From positions 6,106,894 to 6,170,893 of the forward strand of contig NZ_KK073874.1 of the NCBI RefSeq assembly GCF_000585375.1: a stretch of 64,000 bases of DNA. Direction: 5' to 3'. The stretch's first letter is position 1. Every line of letters starts with the position of its first letter. The position numbers and the translations under genes were made by a program. Of this stretch, positions 50,111-58,262 are shown piece after piece. The notes under the pieces are model-generated. The model did not search any database, had not been told where the DNA came from, and saw only the letters and a list, made by a program, of their open reading frames with translations. Source of the DNA: Cryptosporangium arvum DSM 44712 (GTDB lineage Bacteria > Actinomycetota > Actinomycetes > Mycobacteriales > Cryptosporangiaceae).

Positions 50111-50626
50111 GTGAGCGAGCAGCCGGGGGACGCGTACCTGGAGTACGTGCGGAACCGCTTACCCATGTTCCAGCGCCTGGCCTTCATGCTGTGCCAGGAC
50201 CGGGACCGGGCCGACGACCTGGTCCAGGACAGCCTCGAGCGGCTGTACCTGAAGTGGGACAAGGCCGACGACGCCCGGAACACCGACGCGTACGCGCGCC
50301 AGCTGCTGGTGCGGGTGTTCCTCAGCGAGCGGCGCACACCGTGGGCGCGGCGGGTGGTGCTCGTCGACCGGCTACCCGAGTCGGCCGCCGCCACCGGCCC
50401 CGACGCCGCGTCGACGCTGGCCGTGCGGGGCGCGCTGGCCGGGCTGGCGCCGCGGCAACGCGCGGTGCTCGTCCTGCGGTTCTTCTCCGATCTGTCGGTC
50501 GACGAGGTCGCGCAGACGCTGAAGTGCTCCCCCGGCACGGTGAAGAGCCAGACGTCGAAAGGGCTGGCGGCGCTGCGGCGCGCGCTGGGAGAGTTCGAGC
50601 CCGCCGAGCTCGGGGCGAGGAGCTGA
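50111..50626 (+). CDS. SigE-family ECF RNA polymerase sigma factor
   Basis: GTG at 50111 after a GAGG-containing run, 171 residues. Region 2: LAFMLCQDRDRADDLVQDSLERLYLKWDK; region 4: LRFFSDLSVDEVAQTLKCSPGTVKSQTSKGLAALR. This is the actinomycete 'SigE-family' ECF type (about 170 residues), distinct from the heat/envelope SigE. Two bases separate it from the next gene, a membrane protein that is the possible anti-sigma factor. Targets unknown. Confidence 0.9.
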   Translation: MSEQPGDAYLEYVRNRLPMFQRLAFMLCQDRDRADDLVQDSLERLYLKWDKADDARNTDAYARQLLVRVFLSERRTPWARRVVLVDRLPESAAATGPDAASTLAVRGALAGLAPRQRAVLVLRFFSDLSVDEVAQTLKCSPGTVKSQTSKGLAALRRALGEFEPAELGARS

Positions 50627-50628
50627 CG

Positions 50629-51693
50629 ATGGACGAGACGACGACCCGACTCCTTTTCCACCAGGTGTCCGCCTCGGCCCCGCCGGCCGCGGACGTGGAC
50701 CTGCGCCGGGTGGTCCGGCGCGCCGAGCGGCGACGCCGTCGACGGCAACGCGGGCTGGCCGCGATGGCGGCGGCGGTCGTGCTGGTGGTCACCGGCGGGG
50801 TCGCGCTGCTGGCCACCGGGCTCGGTGCCGATCGGACGCCACCGGCCCGCCCCGCCGGGCCGGACGTCACGTACGGGCCGCCGCTGACCGTCGCACCGAC
50901 CGCCTTCGACCCGCTCCGGCACGCGATCCAGGTGTCCGGGCTGCCGTCCGGCCTGCCGTTCGTCATCGGGCGCGTCACCCGCGACGAGGCGTTCTACCTC
51001 GCGTCGCGGACGTACTCCGGGGACGACTACCGCGTGCGGCTGGCGGCCCGCGGCCACCCGCTCGAGGAGGAGTCCGGCCTGATCGGACGCGTCTCCGTCC
51101 CCGGGCCGGAGATCCACGGCCGGCCGAGCCGGTGGTACACGTCGACGAAGGACGCCCGCGGGCAGGCGACGCACGAACTGCGCTGGGAGTGGGCGCCGGG
51201 CGCGCGGGCCTCCGTCCGGCTCGGCGATCAGCCGGACGCGCTGGGCGTCGCGGCCAGGATCGCGGAGTCGGCGCGGATGACCGCCACGCCGCTGCGCCTG
51301 CCCTACACGGCCGACGTCCCGGCGCCGTTCCGTCCGTCGGCGGCCGGCTCGAGCTGGCGCGGCCGTGACCTCAGCACGTTCAGCCTGGAGTTCGACGACC
51401 CGGCCACCGGCTCGGTCCTCGGCATCGGGGTGGCGTCGAACTCCTTGACGCTCGACTTCGAGCCGAACACCGAGATCCACGACCAGCCCGGCCAGACCAA
51501 GCGCGACGGCAACTTCGCCCGGGTCCGGGTGCGCCAGCCCACGGTGCAGTTCGGGCTCGACTGCGACGACAAGCCCTACGGGGCGCAGAGCGTCGGCGTC
51601 GCGATGGCCCGGTGCGTCGCGGTCGCCGAGTCGATCGACCTGGTCGCGAACCCGCTCCGGCCGGACACCTGGCCGCGGGCTACGGTCCGCTGA
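50629..51693 (+). CDS. Membrane-anchored protein, putative partner of the ECF sigma factor
   Basis: ATG at 50629, 354 residues. A basic cytoplasmic part (VDLRRVVRRAERRRRRRQRG) precedes one membrane span (LAAMAAAVVLVVTGGVALLAT, about residues 43-63). The remaining ~290 residues are outside and rich in beta segments. No anti-sigma zinc or ASD motif is visible in the short inside part. Its gene order (two bases after the sigma gene) suggests an anti-sigma or sensor partner. I know no named family from the extracellular part. Confidence 0.7.
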   Translation: MDETTTRLLFHQVSASAPPAADVDLRRVVRRAERRRRRRQRGLAAMAAAVVLVVTGGVALLATGLGADRTPPARPAGPDVTYGPPLTVAPTAFDPLRHAIQVSGLPSGLPFVIGRVTRDEAFYLASRTYSGDDYRVRLAARGHPLEEESGLIGRVSVPGPEIHGRPSRWYTSTKDARGQATHELRWEWAPGARASVRLGDQPDALGVAARIAESARMTATPLRLPYTADVPAPFRPSAAGSSWRGRDLSTFSLEFDDPATGSVLGIGVASNSLTLDFEPNTEIHDQPGQTKRDGNFARVRVRQPTVQFGLDCDDKPYGAQSVGVAMARCVAVAESIDLVANPLRPDTWPRATVR

Positions 51694-52762
51694 CGGCCTC
51701 GGGGAACGCGAGCTCGACCCGCAGGCCGTCGCGACCGGTGGACGACGCGGTGATCACGCCGTCGTGGGCGCGGGTGATCGAGCGGGCGATCGCGAGCCCC
51801 AGCCCGACGCCGCCGCTGTGGTCGATGCGGGTTCCGGCCAGCCGACGGAACGGCTCGAACAGCGCGGACACCGCGTCGGGAGGGACGTCGTCGCCGGTGT
51901 TGGTGATCACCAGCGCGGGGTCGTCACCGACCTCGACCTCGACGGTGCCCTGGTCCCGGTTGTACTTGACCGCGTTCTGCACCAGGTTGGTGATCAGCCG
52001 TTCGAGCAGCACCTGCTCCCCCATCACCACCCGCGGACGCAGGGTGCCGGTGATCGTGATTCCGGCCTCGGCGGCGCGGGCCCGGTGGGCGTCGAGCACC
52101 TCGGCGGTGATCGTGTCCAGCCGCAGCGGGGTGCGCGAGACCAGGCCGCGGTCGCTCTCGCTGAGCACGAGCAGGCCCTCGATCAGACGCTCGTTGCGTT
52201 CGTTCGTGGTCAGCAGCTGCCGGGTGAGCAACGCGAGCTGGTCCCCGGTGGGCGCGCCGGACAGGCCGACCTCGATCAGCGTGCGCTGGACCGCGAGCGG
52301 CGTGCGCAGCTCGTGGGACGCGTCGGCGGCGAACCGCCGCTGGGCGTCGTAGCCCACCGCGATCCGGTCGGTCATGTCGTCGATCGCGCGGCTGAGGACC
52401 GCCAGCTCGTCGCGGCCCGGGCCGGGCCGGAGGCGGTACCCGAGGTTCTGCGGCCCGACGTTCGCGATCATCGGGACGAGGTCCCGGATCGGGCGCAGGC
52501 ACCACCGCACCGCGAAGACGCACGCCACCAGCAGCACCGCCAGGAGCAGCGTCAGCGCGATCACGGTCGCGATGGTGGGCCGGTAGAACACCTGCCGGCA
52601 GACGTAGGAGCCGGACGGCGCGCCGTACTGGTCGACCGCGCACCAGGACGGGCCGAACTCGGCCCACAGCCAGAGCAGCCGCCCGGCGAGCCACGGGCCG
52701 AGCTGCGCGATCACGAACACGGCCCCGCACAGCAGGAGCACACGTCGCGCGGGTGACCTCAC
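51680..52762 (-). CDS. Sensor histidine kinase (two-component)
   Basis: GTG at 52762 (GTGA overlap with the regulator gene), 360 residues. Two membrane spans (residues about 7-32 and 62-86) flank a small outer domain with Cys pairs (CAVDQYG, YVCRQ). A HAMP-like segment follows. The H-box is FAADASHELRTPLAVQ, the N-box LITNLVQNAVKYN, and the G-boxes ITNTGDDV and GGVGLGLAIARSI. It is an OmpR-partner kinase. The stop overlaps the convergent membrane-protein gene by 14 bases. Confidence 0.93.
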   Translation of the reverse strand: MRSPARRVLLLCGAVFVIAQLGPWLAGRLLWLWAEFGPSWCAVDQYGAPSGSYVCRQVFYRPTIATVIALTLLLAVLLVACVFAVRWCLRPIRDLVPMIANVGPQNLGYRLRPGPGRDELAVLSRAIDDMTDRIAVGYDAQRRFAADASHELRTPLAVQRTLIEVGLSGAPTGDQLALLTRQLLTTNERNERLIEGLLVLSESDRGLVSRTPLRLDTITAEVLDAHRARAAEAGITITGTLRPRVVMGEQVLLERLITNLVQNAVKYNRDQGTVEVEVGDDPALVITNTGDDVPPDAVSALFEPFRRLAGTRIDHSGGVGLGLAIARSITRAHDGVITASSTGRDGLRVELAFPEAVSGP

Positions 52763-53418
52763 GAGCCGAGCCGGTAGCCCACGCGCGGCACGGTCGCGAT
52801 CGGCGAGGGCTCACCGAGCTTGCGGCGCAGCGTCATCACCGTCGTGCGTACCGTGTTGGTGAACGGGTCCGTGTGCTCGTCCCACGCCTGTTCCAGCAGG
52901 TCCTCGGTGCTCACCACGCGTCCGCCCGCGCGCATCAGGACGTGCAGGACGGCGTACTCCTTGGGCGAGAGCGAGAGCGGCAGGCCGTCGCGGGAGGCCA
53001 CGTGCCTGGCGACGTCGAGCACGATGCCGTCCTGTTCCAGCACCGGCGGCAGGGCGGGGGCCGAGCGGCGCGAGAGCGCCTGCAGCCGGGCGACCAGCTC
53101 GGCGAACGCGAACGGTTTGGTGAGGTAGTCGTCGGCGCCGAGGCCCAGGCCCTCCACCCGCTGCCGGATGCCCGCGGCGGCCGTGAGCAGCAGCACCCGG
53201 GTGCCGGTGCCGGACGCGACGATCCAGCGGCAGACCTCGTCGCCGGTGCTGCCGGGCAGGTCCCGGTCGAGCACCGCGACGTCGTAGCGGTTGACCGCGA
53301 GCCGTTCCAGCGCGGTGTCCCCGTCGTAGGTCACGTCGACGGCCATCGACAGCCGGCGCAGGCCTTCGGCCACCGTGTCGGCCAGCACCCGCTCGTCCTC
53401 GGCCACGAGTATCCGCAC
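52759..53418 (-). CDS. OmpR/PhoB-family response regulator
   Basis: 219 residues from 53418. Receiver: MRILVAEDERVLADTV (acidic pocket), YDVAVLDRDLPGSTGDE (phospho-Asp), VLLLTAAAGIRQRVEGLGLGADDYLTKPFAF (T and K). The C-terminal winged helix has PLSLSPKEYAVLHVLMRAGG and TVRTTVMTLRRKLGE. It heads the two-gene system with the histidine kinase and lies 87 bases from the divergent secreted-protease gene, so it may control that gene. Confidence 0.94.
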   Translation of the reverse strand: MRILVAEDERVLADTVAEGLRRLSMAVDVTYDGDTALERLAVNRYDVAVLDRDLPGSTGDEVCRWIVASGTGTRVLLLTAAAGIRQRVEGLGLGADDYLTKPFAFAELVARLQALSRRSAPALPPVLEQDGIVLDVARHVASRDGLPLSLSPKEYAVLHVLMRAGGRVVSTEDLLEQAWDEHTDPFTNTVRTTVMTLRRKLGEPSPIATVPRVGYRLGS

Positions 53419-53505
53419 CCCTGCAGGCTGACACAGCGTTCATAAAAGATCCGTCAAGACGTCGCTTAACGCCGTCGGACGAGCTGAATCGCAGCATAAA
53501 TCCCC

Positions 53506-54351
53506 ATGTTCCTTCGGTTCCTCGCCGTCACCGTGCTGACGGCGGCCGCGGCCGTCGCTCCGGTGGGTGTCCGGCCGGCCGCCGCGATCGCCCACGGTGA
53601 GGACGGCGCGTATCGGTTCGCGGTGCTGCTGTCGATGTCCGGCCTGCCGGCCGCCGGGTCCGGCACCCGGGACAGCTCCTGCTCCGGCGCGCTGATCGCG
53701 CCGCGGTGGGTGATCACGGCCGGCCACTGCTTCCGCGACGCCGACGGGCGACGGGTGAGCCGCACCGTCGCGCGGCGCACCACCGCCACCGTCGGCCGGG
53801 CCGACCTGGACGGGGCCGGCGGCTGGGAGGGCGAGGTCGTCGACGTGCGCCAGGCCGGCGACGCCGACGTGGCGCTGGCCCGGCTCGACGCCGACGTTCC
53901 CGGGATCGAGCCGCTGGTGGTCGGCACCGCACCGCCATCGGTCGGCGAGGCCGTGCGCCTGGCCGGATACGGGCTGACGATCCGGGACGGCGCCTACACC
54001 CCCGCGACCCGGCAGCAGACCGGGCAGTTCGTCGTCGACCGGGTCTCCGACACCGTGCTGGAGATCTCCGGCCGGGTTCCCGGCCCGGACACCAGCGCGT
54101 GCGAGCACGACTCCGGCGGGCCGTACTTCCGGGAACGGCCGGACGGGGTCGCGGTGCTGGTCGGGATCGTGAGCACCGGGCCGTCCTGCCCGCACCCGGG
54201 CGCGGACATCGGCGCGCGCACCGACAACCTGAGCGGCTGGATCGAGGACACCGTCCGGGGCGGCGTACCGCTCGGGCGGTTCGCCCTGGGCGGCCTGGTG
54301 GTGCTCGTGGTGCTCCTCGGCGCCTGGCGGGCCCGGGCCGGGCGCCGGTGA
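53506..54351 (+). CDS. Secreted trypsin-like serine protease with C-terminal membrane anchor
   Basis: ATG at 53506, 281 residues. Signal peptide (FLRFLAVTVLTAAAAVAPVG). The S1 catalytic triad is in place: His74 in WVITAGHCF, Asp121 in DADVALARL and Ser203 in CEHDSGGPYF. The C-terminus has one membrane span (FALGGLVVLVVLLGAW) and a basic tail. It acts outside the membrane. The GTGA overlap couples it to the PBP-like gene; it is divergent from the two-component regulator. Confidence 0.92.
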   Translation: MFLRFLAVTVLTAAAAVAPVGVRPAAAIAHGEDGAYRFAVLLSMSGLPAAGSGTRDSSCSGALIAPRWVITAGHCFRDADGRRVSRTVARRTTATVGRADLDGAGGWEGEVVDVRQAGDADVALARLDADVPGIEPLVVGTAPPSVGEAVRLAGYGLTIRDGAYTPATRQQTGQFVVDRVSDTVLEISGRVPGPDTSACEHDSGGPYFRERPDGVAVLVGIVSTGPSCPHPGADIGARTDNLSGWIEDTVRGGVPLGRFALGGLVVLVVLLGAWRARAGRR

Positions 54352-55838
54352 TCCGGTGGGTGGTGCGGGTCGGCGCCGGTGTCCTCATCGGAGTCCTGGC
54401 GCTGGTGGTGGCCGGTTTCCACGCGGTGGACCTGCCGCCGTTCCCGGACCAGCCCCAGACCAGCACCGCGGTCTCCGCCGACGGGAGGCACCCGCTGGCG
54501 CTGTTCGCGACCGAGAACCGGCAGCGGGTGCCGCTGGGCCGGGTACCGCGCCACGTGCAGGACGCGGTGGTCACCGCCGAGGACGCGGGCTTCTGGGACG
54601 ACAGCGACGGGGTGTCGCTCTCCGGGATCGGCCGCGCGGTTCTCGGGCTCGTGCGCCGGAACGCGGGCAGCGGCGGCGGATCGACGATCACTCAGCAGTA
54701 CGTCCGCAACGCGCTCGACCTCACCCGCGAGCGCAGCTACTCGCGTAAGGCCAAGGAGCTCGTGCTCGCCGGCAAGCTCGCCCGCACCGCGTCGAAGGAG
54801 GAGATCCTCGAGGGCTACCTCAACACGATCTACTTCGGTCGCGGTGCGTTCGGGATCCAGGCGGCCGCGCAGGCCTACTTCGGGCGCGACGTCGACGAAC
54901 TCACCGCCGCGCAGGGCGCCGTGCTCGCGGCCGTGATCAAGGACCCGACGAACTTCGATCCCCGGATCAGACCGGGGAGCGCGCGGGGCCGCTGGCAGTA
55001 CCTGATCGACCGGATGGTCGCGAGCGGGTACCTGTCCCCGGGGAGCCGATCGTTCCCGGGCACCGTCGCGCGGAGGGCGTCCGCCTCGGCCCGGGAGGCG
55101 CTGCGCTCCGGCTGGCGCGGTGTGCTGGGGGGCCGGATCGAGCGGGAACTCGACGGCGTCCTGACCGAGCAGCAGCTCTACACCGGCGGGTACACGATCA
55201 CGACGACGCTCGACTGGGCCGACCAGCAGCGGGCCGCGCGGGCGGTGGCGACCCACCTGCGAGGTCAGGACCCGCGCCTGACCGCCGCCGTGGTCGCGAT
55301 CGAGCCCTCGACCGGCCGGGTCACCGCGTACTACGGCGGCGAGGCCGGGTACGGGTACCTCGACCAGGCCGACACGGCCCGGCTGGCCGCCGAGACGTAC
55401 TGGCCCTACGTCCTCGCGGCGAGGCTCGGCGGTTCCCCGGTGCCCGACACCGACCTCCCGACGGTGTCCCCCTTCGACCAGGCGTCGGGCTACGCCACCT
55501 TCGCCGACGACGGCCTCGCCCGGGAGCCGTACTTCGTCCAGCGGGTCACCGCGCCCGACGGCACCGTGGTCCGGGAACGCCGGCCCTCACCCGGGTACCG
55601 GGTGCTGCCGAGCGAGGCCACCGGCGTGCTCGCCGCGCACGCAGCGGCCCGGCCCGGGACCTCGGACGGCAACACCAACGCCTGGATGTGCGGCTTCACC
55701 GCCGACCGCGCGGTCGCGGTGTGGGTGGGCAGCAGCGGCGACGACTTCCCGATGCGTGACGCCCGCTCCGGCGAGCGCGTGCGGGGCGAGGGCATCCCGG
55801 CCGGGATCTGGTCGGACTACCTCGCCGAGGCCGGGTGA
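54348..55838 (+). CDS. Class A penicillin-binding protein-like glycosyltransferase with a degenerate transpeptidase domain
   Basis: GTG at 54348 (GTGA overlap with the protease), 496 residues. One membrane span (residues 8-24). The GT51 domain is intact: VVTAEDAGFWDD with Glu78, GGGSTITQQYVRN, KAKELVLAGKLARTASKEEI and YLNTIYFGRGAFGI. The transpeptidase part, residues about 310-496, is short. Where PGSxFKPF is normal it reads AAETYWPY (Glu349 and Trp352 replace the catalytic Ser and Lys), SxN is missing with about 80 residues, and KTGT is RPGT. This should polymerise glycan but not crosslink or bind beta-lactam. Confidence 0.87.
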   Translation: MIRWVVRVGAGVLIGVLALVVAGFHAVDLPPFPDQPQTSTAVSADGRHPLALFATENRQRVPLGRVPRHVQDAVVTAEDAGFWDDSDGVSLSGIGRAVLGLVRRNAGSGGGSTITQQYVRNALDLTRERSYSRKAKELVLAGKLARTASKEEILEGYLNTIYFGRGAFGIQAAAQAYFGRDVDELTAAQGAVLAAVIKDPTNFDPRIRPGSARGRWQYLIDRMVASGYLSPGSRSFPGTVARRASASAREALRSGWRGVLGGRIERELDGVLTEQQLYTGGYTITTTLDWADQQRAARAVATHLRGQDPRLTAAVVAIEPSTGRVTAYYGGEAGYGYLDQADTARLAAETYWPYVLAARLGGSPVPDTDLPTVSPFDQASGYATFADDGLAREPYFVQRVTAPDGTVVRERRPSPGYRVLPSEATGVLAAHAAARPGTSDGNTNAWMCGFTADRAVAVWVGSSGDDFPMRDARSGERVRGEGIPAGIWSDYLAEAG

Positions 55839-56839
55839 CCCACCTCCCCGGACCCCCGCTCGACGACCGTGCTCGGCAGCACGATCGTCCGGGGTGGAGC
55901 GTCCGGGTCGGCGATGCGCGCGACCGCGAGCAGCGCCGCCTGCCGCCCGACCTCCTGCGGGTCCCTGGTGATCGCCGTGATGCCCAGGCCGGCCGAGAGC
56001 TCGGTCTCGTCCAGCGTGATGAACGCGTTCGAACGCCGGTTCGCGATGCGGTCGAGCAGGGCGCCGGTGCTGATGCCCAGGTTCAGCGCCAGGATCGCGG
56101 TCGGCGGATCCGCGCGGTCGAGCAGCAGGCACGCGGCCGCCCTGGCCTCGTCGGTCGTCGTGAGACCGGTGACGACGAGCGACGGATCCTCCTCGACGCG
56201 GTGCGCGGCGAGCCCGGCCCGGAAGCCGCGGAGCCGCTGGTCCGCGCGGAACGAACCGGCCCGGCCGGCCAGCGCCGCGATCCGCCGGTGCCCGAGCGCC
56301 ACCAGCCGGGCGGTCGCATCCTGGACGCCGCGGTCGTCGTCGGTCATCACGACGTCGACGTCGAGGCCGTTGGCCGGGCGACCGGCCAGCACGACCGGCG
56401 TGGCGAACGTCCGGTCGGGGCGCAGGAAGTCACGCTCGTCCCCGTCGGGCATCATGATCAGCGCCCGGACCCGGCGGTCCACCATCGTGCGGGCCAGCTC
56501 CGGCTCCCGGCGGACGTCGTCGTCGGTGGAGCCGATCACCAGGTGCAGGCCGGTGCGGTTGAGCTCGCGCTCGGCGCCGGCCGCGACCCCGGCCTGGAAC
56601 ATGTTGGTGAAGCCCGCGGTGACCAGGCCGATCGCCGCGGTGCGCTGGTCGCGGCGCAGGTCCTGGGCGGTGGGGTTGGGCGAGTACCCGAGCCGCTGCG
56701 CCACCTCGAGCACCCGCTCCCTGGTCGCGGGTGTGACCAGTGCGGAGCCCTGGATGGTTCTGGTGACGGTGGCGGTGCTGACCCCGGCGGCGCGCGCCAC
56801 GTCGGTGACGGTCACCCGGGAACGGTCCGACGTTCGCAC
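55817..56839 (-). CDS. LacI-family transcriptional regulator
   Basis: GTG at 56839 (AGGGG five bases upstream), 340 residues; a GTG at 56845 is an alternative. The HTH is VTVTDVARAAGVSTATVTRTIQGSALVTPATRERVLEVAQRLGYSPN, typical of LacI with the hinge helix. The ligand domain contains LVIGSTDDDVRREPELARTM and CLLLDRADPPTAILALN. It is divergent from the ABC operon across a 112-base gap with two matching operators, so it is that operon's repressor. Overlaps the convergent PBP-like gene by 22 bases. Confidence 0.94.
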   Translation of the reverse strand: MRTSDRSRVTVTDVARAAGVSTATVTRTIQGSALVTPATRERVLEVAQRLGYSPNPTAQDLRRDQRTAAIGLVTAGFTNMFQAGVAAGAERELNRTGLHLVIGSTDDDVRREPELARTMVDRRVRALIMMPDGDERDFLRPDRTFATPVVLAGRPANGLDVDVVMTDDDRGVQDATARLVALGHRRIAALAGRAGSFRADQRLRGFRAGLAAHRVEEDPSLVVTGLTTTDEARAAACLLLDRADPPTAILALNLGISTGALLDRIANRRSNAFITLDETELSAGLGITAITRDPQEVGRQAALLAVARIADPDAPPRTIVLPSTVVERGSGEVGHPASAR

Positions 56840-56875
56840 GATCACCCCTACGGCCCGGAAGCGCTGACGGCTCGA

Positions 56876-56892
56876 TTGTAAACGTTGACATT
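56876..56892. promoter_or_regulatory. LacI-type operator 1 (TTGTAAACGTTGACATT)
   Basis: A 17-base, CG-centred near-palindrome 37 bases before the LacI gene start. The reverse complement of site 56921-56937 matches it at 14 of 17 positions, giving the consensus TGTAA[A/T]CGTT[G/A]ACATT. CG-centred sites of this kind are typical for LacI regulators, and the pair would permit looping. Confidence 0.75.
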
Positions 56893-56920
56893 CGCGTCGT
56901 GCTGACCAACACTTGCCGCC

Positions 56921-56937
56921 AATGTTAACGATTACAT
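56921..56937. promoter_or_regulatory. LacI-type operator 2 (AATGTTAACGATTACAT)
   Basis: The reverse-orientation copy of operator 1, with centres 46 bases apart, 15 bases before the ATG of the binding-protein gene. It overlaps the probable promoter or leader of the ABC operon. Confidence 0.75.
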
Positions 56938-56951
56938 CGGGAGGACCGGCT

Positions 56952-58262
56952 ATGCGCGCTCGATGGAGAGCCGCCGCGACCGCGGTGGTGGTGTTACTCG
57001 CGACGGGCACCGCGTGTCAGGGCGACGGCGGGAGCGACCGGACCGTGCTGACCTACTGGGCGTCGCAGCAGTCGCCGAGCGTCCAGCGCGACAAGGAGAT
57101 CCTGGAACCGGAGCTGCGTGAGTTCACCGAGCGGACCGGCGTCGAGGTCGACCTGGAGGTCGTGCCGTTCACCGAGCTGCTCACCAAGATCCTGACCGCG
57201 ACGACGAGCGGCCAGGGCCCCGACGTCGTCAACGTCGGCAACACCTGGTCGACGTCGCTGCAGGCCACCGGCGCGTTCGTCGAGTGGGACGAGGACCTGC
57301 TGGACGGCGTGGGTGGCGCCGACCGGTTCGAGCCCGCGGCGCTGGAGACGACCGGAGCCGCCGGAGCGCCGCCGGCCGCGGTTCCGCTCTACACCAAGGT
57401 CTACCAGCTCTACTACAACAAGAAACTCTTCCGCGAGGCCGGCATCACCGCACCGCCGGCCACCTGGGACGAGTTCGTCACCACGGCCAGGAAGCTCACC
57501 AGGGACACGACCGGTGACGGCACGCCTGACCAGTGGGGCCTGGCGTTGCGCGGGCAGGCCACGACGATCGCGCTGCACTACGCCTACATCCTCGGCACCG
57601 CCCGGGGCGCGGAGTACTTCGACGGCACCAAGCCGACCTTCGACTCACCGGCGGCGGTCGCCGGCATCCAGCAGTACCTCTCCTGGATGGGTGCGGACGG
57701 CATCGTCAACCCGTCCGACGCGGAGAACGCCGACTGGGCCGACGTCTACTCGGCATTCGCCGCGAACAAGGCCGGCATGATGCTCGTCCAGACGCTCGGA
57801 CGGACGCTCGCGGACTACCGGCTCACCGACGAGGACTACGGTGTCGCACCGATGCCGAGGAGCACCGGGCCCGGCGCCCGGGACGTGGCCTCGTTCGTCG
57901 GCGGCACCAACGTCGCGATCCTGAACTCGACCGACAACCGGGACGGGGCCGTCAGCCTGGTCGAGTTCCTCACCAGCGCACCGGAGCAGGTGACGCTGAA
58001 CACGGCCTACGGCACCGTTCCGCCGGTCAAGGACGTCACCGGCGACGCCTTCCGGACGCCGGAGCAGCTGATCGCCCGCGAGACGCTGGCCCGGCGGGCC
58101 GTCCCGATGCCGCGCGTGCCGCAGGAGACGCAGTTCGAGACGCTCGTCGGCAAAGACGTGGTCAGCTGGCTCGCCGACACGGCTACCGGCAGGCAACCGG
58201 ACGACGCCGCGATCAGGGCGGCGCTGAAGTCGGCCGCCGGCACGGTGGGCGCGGGCGGATGA
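56952..58262 (+). CDS. Extracellular sugar-binding lipoprotein of a CUT1-type ABC importer
   Basis: ATG at 56952, 436 residues. The lipoprotein signal (AAATAVVVLLATGTAC) ends with a lipobox Cys. The fold is the MalE/SBP_bac_1 type: LTYWASQQSP, FTELLTKILTATTSGQGPDVVNVGN, YNKKLFREAGITAPPATWDE and FVGGTNVAILNSTDNRDGAV. It binds an oligosaccharide or related solute. ATGA overlap with the first permease. Expression should be repressed by the divergent LacI protein. Confidence 0.93.
   Translation: MRARWRAAATAVVVLLATGTACQGDGGSDRTVLTYWASQQSPSVQRDKEILEPELREFTERTGVEVDLEVVPFTELLTKILTATTSGQGPDVVNVGNTWSTSLQATGAFVEWDEDLLDGVGGADRFEPAALETTGAAGAPPAAVPLYTKVYQLYYNKKLFREAGITAPPATWDEFVTTARKLTRDTTGDGTPDQWGLALRGQATTIALHYAYILGTARGAEYFDGTKPTFDSPAAVAGIQQYLSWMGADGIVNPSDAENADWADVYSAFAANKAGMMLVQTLGRTLADYRLTDEDYGVAPMPRSTGPGARDVASFVGGTNVAILNSTDNRDGAVSLVEFLTSAPEQVTLNTAYGTVPPVKDVTGDAFRTPEQLIARETLARRAVPMPRVPQETQFETLVGKDVVSWLADTATGRQPDDAAIRAALKSAAGTVGAGG

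Noticed and set aside
55817-55838. Frameshift or truncation as the reason for the short PBP transpeptidase domain
   Set aside because: The frame is uninterrupted to a normal C-terminus with late family blocks in place; no alternate frame supplies SxxK or SxN.
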